NCBI GenBank assembly: GCA_004535785.1
Contig: SPIB01000005.1
Span: 44,345 to 106,208, forward strand
Direction: 5' to 3'
DNA from: Gammaproteobacteria bacterium LSUCC0112
GTDB taxonomy: Bacteria; Pseudomonadota; Gammaproteobacteria; Pseudomonadales; Pseudohongiellaceae
Length of the DNA: 61,864 nucleotides
In this document: in pieces, positions 58,101 through 61,864 of the stretch
Numbering within the stretch: the first letter of the stretch is position 1
Layout: the number at the start of each line of letters is the position of its first letter
Position numbers and translations under genes: made by a program
The notes under the pieces: generated by a model
Seen by the model: the letters and a program-made list of their open reading frames with translations, nothing else
Told to the model about the DNA's origin: nothing
Databases searched by the model: none

Positions 58101-58660
58101 TCACGGCAGATGGTGTTGACTTGAAAGTCGGTTACACCTGGAACAATGACTGGGGCCGTTTCCGTGCCAGCATGGATTATACCCACGTACGTCAGTACAA
58201 GCTGAAAGACGTCCCTGGTCTGGAACTGGGCTTGCTGGAAACCGGCGTGTTTGATGCAGCGGGTACAACCGGTGACGGTAACCTGGTGCGTTCACTGCCG
58301 GACAAAAAGGGCAATATCAGTCTGAGCTGGATGCAGGACAATCACAGCGCAGCCATTATTACCCGCTTTATCGGTTCCTACCGCGATCTGGCCTACGACA
58401 ATGCTTTCCGGACTGCGAATGATACAGTTCGTGCTTTGCTGACCCGTCGTATCGACAGCTACCGCAGTGTAGATCTGCAGTACAGCTTCACGCATGAGTG
58501 GGCTAACGAGCGCATGGGCACCACCATATTCACGGTAGGAGCGCTGGATGCATTTAACGCAACCATTCCTTACCGTGAAGCGGGTGGTATCAACTACGAT
58601 GCGGGTGTGTTTGATGGTCGTGGCCGTCGACTGTACGCGCGCGTACTGTTGCAACTGTAA
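55181..58660 (+). CDS. Giant TonB-dependent receptor, tandem copy 2
   Basis: 1159-aa paralogue of the preceding receptor, exactly the same length and very similar throughout (plug segment IPLVMVERVEVLTDGGSALY identical). Signal peptide 1-28 (LPAFAQ), TonB box-like EEVIVTGSY. The same loop cysteines are present (DPLC...TCREY, GGPNC...GGC, YECSAC, TPCDP...LDC). Differences cluster in predicted outer loops, for example around residues 265-300, 440-460 and 890-960. Codon choice differs at most synonymous positions from copy 1. It has its own leader and terminator. Substrate unknown. Confidence 0.93.
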   Translation: MSTRPGFRKNALLLGIISGVSCLPAFAQQANTDADIEEVIVTGSYLRGSPLDAPSPVTTVDRTSIEAQGAAQIWDVIKNLEINSGSFTNEGSGEGGALSGTANVNLRNLGENSTLTLVNGKRQVSAATVTRSGGEFVDINTIPLVMVERVEVLTDGGSALYGSDAVAGVVNVIMRTDFEGLEIYGDVQALDAARGDQDQTASAIWGWASDSGNTHFVISAEAFRRDPVKVEFGRFYDENVEYTGVVGGIAGNISQTMANPAFGSRINPAYINTAITARNVAEGGTATQILTDPLCYSLTGVDGRPFFTGTRTDQRGSNSGTCREYTEDWSYMTVGMERDSIAGAFNHTFSDKAEFYSFFQYSGSSIQRSDSGANGTRGPTVFLAAPGSHAGNPAFGGYGIGMSAELGYYAPYIGLTRPTNIPNVPNALANGGMNVPFYASVWNGNAPRQGGNTNVTDTETLGAQAGLKGEFYAMNDRRFNYDVSYSWSGTSFEQEYQTFQRDRAELAANGLGGPNCTPNGSSTFNFRDAPGPFGGAIPTMWNVSNKAYYNGYTQTFFPGFVFTTRESLALALTSNNHGVGGCQFYNPFLTQMTNPALANSQELMDWMNPTIKRADKRNKLGVIDAVVSGELMELRGGTAQFAVGAQYRMQNNASIAPEMNQPGLPAAILDWGRNGAPNTTHYVSNNYECSACIFNYSNDRNVKAVFGELSLPLIENVESQIALRWESYGGRIGSEVTPKVALSWRPMDELLFRASYSQSFRAPNVGIVEEGLESSSNTFRDPLRNQAVRAGLLPVSNDNALPNFTYTLGGPAPDVGNEYADTYSAGFIWTGSGVWEGLSVNADFWRFDLTDKVLPQPGISAIADELELFKQAAANPANYVLNGTIPATRTGAWAAMDQYTPCDPNALAAQFGTNPATQAGVGGVTGYNNVTPGSRLDCVVNPAAYQIEGVVRTFGTNQGALTTTVLSTINAGTITADGVDLKVGYTWNNDWGRFRASMDYTHVRQYKLKDVPGLELGLLETGVFDAAGTTGDGNLVRSLPDKKGNISLSWMQDNHSAAIITRFIGSYRDLAYDNAFRTANDTVRALLTRRIDSYRSVDLQYSFTHEWANERMGTTIFTVGALDAFNATIPYREAGGINYDAGVFDGRGRRLYARVLLQL

Positions 58661-58690
58661 CAACCAACCGTTTTTACCCGGTTGACAAAA

Positions 58691-58720
58691 AAGGGCCTTC
58701 AATAGAAGGCCCTTTTTTTT
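58691..58720 (+). terminator. Strong intrinsic terminator after TBDR 2
   Basis: AAGGGCCTTC-AATA-GAAGGCCCTT, a perfect 10-bp stem with a tetraloop, followed by a T-run. Confidence 0.92.
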
Positions 58721-58802
58721 GAGAGATGAAAATCAAGAATAAAATATGAGCGTGTTCAATTATTGATTGCACTGCGTCGTTTGATTGGATACATTTCTGT
58801 CA

Positions 58803-58925
58803 ATTCCCTGTAGTTCCGGTGACAAAATCGGAGAATACACCGGAGTAGTATCGAATTGCTGGCGCAGGATGCGCATATCTGCCAATCGAAACTCACTCAA
58901 CAATAAAAACACGGGGGAAAAATCC
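58803..58925 (+). promoter_or_regulatory. Leader of giant TBDR 3 with CGGAGTAGT element
   Basis: ATTCCCTGTAGT, TCCGGTG (58815-58821) pairing with CACCGGA (58838-58844), CGGAGTAGT (58841-58849), ATCGAATTG, then a small hairpin GCGCA-GGA-TGCGC (58862-58874), CCAATCGAA and TCAACAATAA. Block order and distance to the ATG equal those of the TBDR 2 leader. GGGGGAA serves as ribosome-binding site. Confidence 0.55.
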
Positions 58926-61864
58926 ATGGCTATGTCATTTCTATTCGACAATCAAACGCCTGGTGTCCGTAACAAGTTCCGCAAAAAAGCGCTGTTTTTG
59001 ACAGGGCTTCTGTCGGGCGTATCCTGCCTGCCTGCATTCGCCCAAAATATCGATCCAATCGCCGATGAGGATATGGAAGTAGAAGAGGTCATCGTGACCG
59101 GTTCCTACATCCGTGGCAGTCCTCTGGATGCACCTTCACCTGTTCAGGTTGTTGATCGAGCTTCGATAGAGGCTCAAGGTGCGGCCCAGATATGGGATGT
59201 TGTCAAAAATCTGGAGGTCAACTCAGGCTCCATCAGCAACGAAGGTGCTGACGGAGGACTCGCTACAATGGGTGGTCAGGCGGGCATGGCAAACGTCAAC
59301 CTGCGCAATCTGGGTGAAAACTCAACGTTGACGTTGATCAACGGCAAACGTATGGCCTCCGCAGCGACAACAACCCCCACAGGTGGGGAATTTGTTGATA
59401 TCAATACAATCCCGCTGGTTATGGTAGAGAGACTGGAAGTGCTGACAGATGGTGGTTCAGCGCTTTATGGTTCAGACGCTGTTGCAGGTGTTGTCAATGT
59501 CATCATGCGTACTCAGTTTGAAGGATTTGAGTTATATGGTGATGTACAAGCTATTGAAAAAGATATTGGCAATCAGGATCAAACCGTCAGTGCCATTTGG
59601 GGATGGACAAGTGATGCCGGTGATACGCACTTCGTTTTGTCAGCAGAGGCTTTCCGGCGAGACCCGGTACCCATTACGGCTGCACGCTATTATGACGAAC
59701 GTTCAGAATTTTCGGGCACCGTCGGTGGTCTCGGTACACTGGTTGTCAATCCAGCGTTTGGGTCTCGGCTAAATACTGCGTATTTAAATACTGCCGCCGT
59801 GGCACAGGCCGTCGCCGAGGGCGGGAATAATACTCCTCGCTACACAGACCCCTTGTGTTATTCATTGACTTCCGCAGATGGCACGCCCTATTTCACTGGT
59901 ACTCGTACGTCTGAACGTGGTGCCCCTAACACCAGTTGCCGGGAAAATGAAACGCAATGGCGTTTATTGAATGTGGGTATGGAACGCGACAGTGTTGCCG
60001 GTGCCTTTGATCATATTTTTAGTGAAAGTCTGGAATTTTATTCCTTTGCACAGTATTCAAATAGCGACATACAACGCTCGGACTCAGGTGCTTACACTAG
60101 TCGCGGACCTACAGTATTTTTAGCCCAACCCGGAGCGCATCAAGGCAATCCAGCGTGGGGTGGTTATTCAATTGGTCAGCCTATGGAGCTAGGTTACTTT
60201 GCTCCAGCAATTGGGCTGAGCAGACCAACAGCGGCAGATATTACCAATGCACCCATTGATATTCGGAATGGCGGCCCAAACGTACCGGGTTACGGCAATA
60301 TGAATATTGGCAGCTCTCCTCGCACGGGAGGTGGTAATCAGGTTAGTCGCACAGAAGCCCTGGGCGTGCAGGCTGGGTTCAAGGGAGAATTTACCGCCAT
60401 GAATGATCGTCGTTTTAACTACGACGTCAGTTACTCCTGGAGCGGCACGAGCTTTGAATTGGATTACAAAACCTTCCAACGGGACAGAGCCCATTTGGCA
60501 GCCAATGGACTGGGCGGTCCAAATTGCACGCCAAATGGCGTGGCTGATTTTGATTTTGTCAAAGCACGAGGCCATATCTCACCTGCCATTCCCACAATAT
60601 GGGATTTTACAGGTGCCAGTTTTACACAATTATTTTTTCCGGGATTTGTGTTTAACACACGCGAATCCTTATCGCTCGCATTGACCAGTAATAATCATGG
60701 TAAAAATGGTTGCGAATTTTATAATCCCTACCTGACCCGTCAATCCAATCCTGCCCTGGCAAATTCCCCAGAACTGATTGATTGGATGATGCCGACCATT
60801 CGTCGTTCGGATAAACGTAATAAACTTGCCGTGTTTGATGCGGTGTTAGCAGGTGAATTGTTTGATATGGCGGGTGGTATGGCACAGTTTGCGTTCGGCG
60901 CTCAATATCGTGAGCAGAATGCCAAGTCCATCGCGCCGGAGATGAACCAACCCGGTTTGAATGCCATTTTGGGCTATGATGCAACGGGGCGGCCAAACCG
61001 CTACCAGTACGTATCCAATAATTTTGAATGCTCCATGTGTATTTTTAATTATGATCACGATCGGACAACCAAAGCCGCATTCCTTGAATTATCGTTACCC
61101 TTCCTGAGCAGAATTGAATCTCAGATTGCCTTGAGATTCGAAGACTACGGCGGGCAGATCGGCAGTGAGCTGACACCCAAACTGGCACTGAGCTGGCGAC
61201 CAACAGATGATCTGTTACTGCGTAGCTCCTTCTCACAATCGTTCCGTGCGCCGAATATTGGTGTGCAACTGGAAGGACTTGAGGCAAGCGAAGTGACATT
61301 CCGTGATCCGATCAGCAGTCAAGCGGTGCGAGCTGGTATGTTGGCGCCGACAAATGAAAATGCTGAGCCAGAAGCCACCTATACGGTAGGTTCACCGGCG
61401 CCAGATATTGGGAATGAGTATGCCAATACCTACAGCGCAGGGTTTATCTGGACGCCGGGTGGGCGATTGGATGGACTAAGTGTCAACGCTGATTTCTGGC
61501 GATTTGAAGTTGAAGACAGAGTCATGCCTCAGCCAGGTATCTCCGCCATCGCGCATGAAATTGCGGCATTTACCGCGGCAGCGGGCAATTCGGCCAACTA
61601 TGTCTACAACGGCACCATTGCCAGCAGTCCGTCGTCAGCATATGCCGGACTTTCACCCTATACGGCCTGCGATCCAGCCGCACTGTCTGCCGTCTGGGGT
61701 AATGATCCTGATGGTTCGCGAACGCCGGCAGGGCAGGTGATTCCATTATCTAGACTGGATTGTGTGGTGGATCCGCGCACGTACATGGTTCCTGGCGTCG
61801 TACGCAGTGCGGGTGCCATTGATGCCAACCTTATCACCATCAGTGCAGGTGCTATTAACGCGGG
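58926..61864 (+). CDS. Giant TonB-dependent receptor, tandem copy 3, cut by window end
   Basis: Third paralogue; 979 codons are visible with no stop, so roughly 180-190 residues of the barrel are missing if its length follows the other two. The start MAMSFLFDNQTPGVRNKFRK gives a longer, more polar n-region before the signal helix (LPAFAQ). TonB box-like EEVIVTGSY. The plug is strongly conserved; a short insertion (LATMGGQAGM) precedes NLRNLGENSTLTLINGKRM. Loop cysteines are kept (DPLC...SCREN, GGPNC...NGC, FECSMC, TACDP...LDC). The barrel has diverged more than copies 1 and 2 from each other. An in-frame ATG 57 nt upstream is ignored for lack of a ribosome-binding site. Confidence 0.9.
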   Translation, partial: MAMSFLFDNQTPGVRNKFRKKALFLTGLLSGVSCLPAFAQNIDPIADEDMEVEEVIVTGSYIRGSPLDAPSPVQVVDRASIEAQGAAQIWDVVKNLEVNSGSISNEGADGGLATMGGQAGMANVNLRNLGENSTLTLINGKRMASAATTTPTGGEFVDINTIPLVMVERLEVLTDGGSALYGSDAVAGVVNVIMRTQFEGFELYGDVQAIEKDIGNQDQTVSAIWGWTSDAGDTHFVLSAEAFRRDPVPITAARYYDERSEFSGTVGGLGTLVVNPAFGSRLNTAYLNTAAVAQAVAEGGNNTPRYTDPLCYSLTSADGTPYFTGTRTSERGAPNTSCRENETQWRLLNVGMERDSVAGAFDHIFSESLEFYSFAQYSNSDIQRSDSGAYTSRGPTVFLAQPGAHQGNPAWGGYSIGQPMELGYFAPAIGLSRPTAADITNAPIDIRNGGPNVPGYGNMNIGSSPRTGGGNQVSRTEALGVQAGFKGEFTAMNDRRFNYDVSYSWSGTSFELDYKTFQRDRAHLAANGLGGPNCTPNGVADFDFVKARGHISPAIPTIWDFTGASFTQLFFPGFVFNTRESLSLALTSNNHGKNGCEFYNPYLTRQSNPALANSPELIDWMMPTIRRSDKRNKLAVFDAVLAGELFDMAGGMAQFAFGAQYREQNAKSIAPEMNQPGLNAILGYDATGRPNRYQYVSNNFECSMCIFNYDHDRTTKAAFLELSLPFLSRIESQIALRFEDYGGQIGSELTPKLALSWRPTDDLLLRSSFSQSFRAPNIGVQLEGLEASEVTFRDPISSQAVRAGMLAPTNENAEPEATYTVGSPAPDIGNEYANTYSAGFIWTPGGRLDGLSVNADFWRFEVEDRVMPQPGISAIAHEIAAFTAAAGNSANYVYNGTIASSPSSAYAGLSPYTACDPAALSAVWGNDPDGSRTPAGQVIPLSRLDCVVDPRTYMVPGVVRSAGAIDANLITISAGAINA

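Noticed and set aside
51326-58660. TBDR copies 1 and 2 as an assembly duplication
   Set aside because: Numerous synonymous differences and distinct intergenic regions show two real, old copies.

Overview
The window is a contiguous piece of a gammaproteobacterial chromosome. The evidence is the conserved order ispB / rplU-rpmA-obgE-proB / rpsT / murJ, the divergent suhB-trmJ pair, a PhoB-type box ahead of pstSCAB, a Fur box ahead of a siderophore-type receptor, and several very large TonB-dependent receptors (TBDRs). Base composition looks moderate (near 50-55% G+C by eye) and fairly even. There is no prophage, insertion sequence, CRISPR array, tRNA or rRNA that I can recognise. A free-living aquatic or biomass-degrading gammaproteobacterium of the Cellvibrionales/Alteromonadales kind would fit, but the genus cannot be read from this stretch.

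Layout. 1-2.7 kb (minus): a 3'-truncated acyl-CoA synthetase and ispB. 2.8-10.1 kb: the ribosomal/GTPase/proline cluster, rpsT, then a Dps-like protein and a divergent Nramp-like transporter lying between rpsT and murJ. 10.2-17.5 kb: DAHP synthase, a 35-aa membrane protein and a universal stress protein that diverge around an FNR-type box, an aspartate/aromatic aminotransferase, folD, glyoxalase I coupled to a small secreted protein, an exported protein of unknown function, and purU. 17.5-25.4 kb: a phosphate island with a Na/Pi symporter carrying a PhoU-like tail and then Pho box-pstS-pstC-pstA-pstB. 25.4-34 kb (minus operon): HD-domain protein, a double-length UvrA of 1871 aa, dacB (PBP4) and a TonB-like anchor protein. 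34-46 kb: metabolic and stress genes (DUF502, two radical SAM proteins, TauE/SafE, TetR, acyltransferase, nitroreductase, MATE), then a catalytically degenerate SuhB opposite trmJ, and tex. 46-62 kb: a Fur-controlled TBDR, ygiQ, and three tandem giant TBDR paralogues, the last cut by the window edge.

Main points for a second look: (i) SuhB has kept its fold and its place beside trmJ but lost most metal ligands of the inositol-phosphatase site, which suggests it is kept only for its transcription-antitermination role; (ii) the three tandem TBDR genes share a leader with a constant CGGAGTAGT box 85-89 nt before the ATG, forming the 3' arm of an inverted repeat whose partner arm changes in step in each copy, a candidate undescribed cis-regulatory element; (iii) a 35-aa membrane protein has an FNR-type box at an ideal -41.5 position; (iv) the tandem-fused UvrA; (v) an Nramp homologue without the DPGN metal motif; (vi) two unrelated long palindromic intergenic elements.
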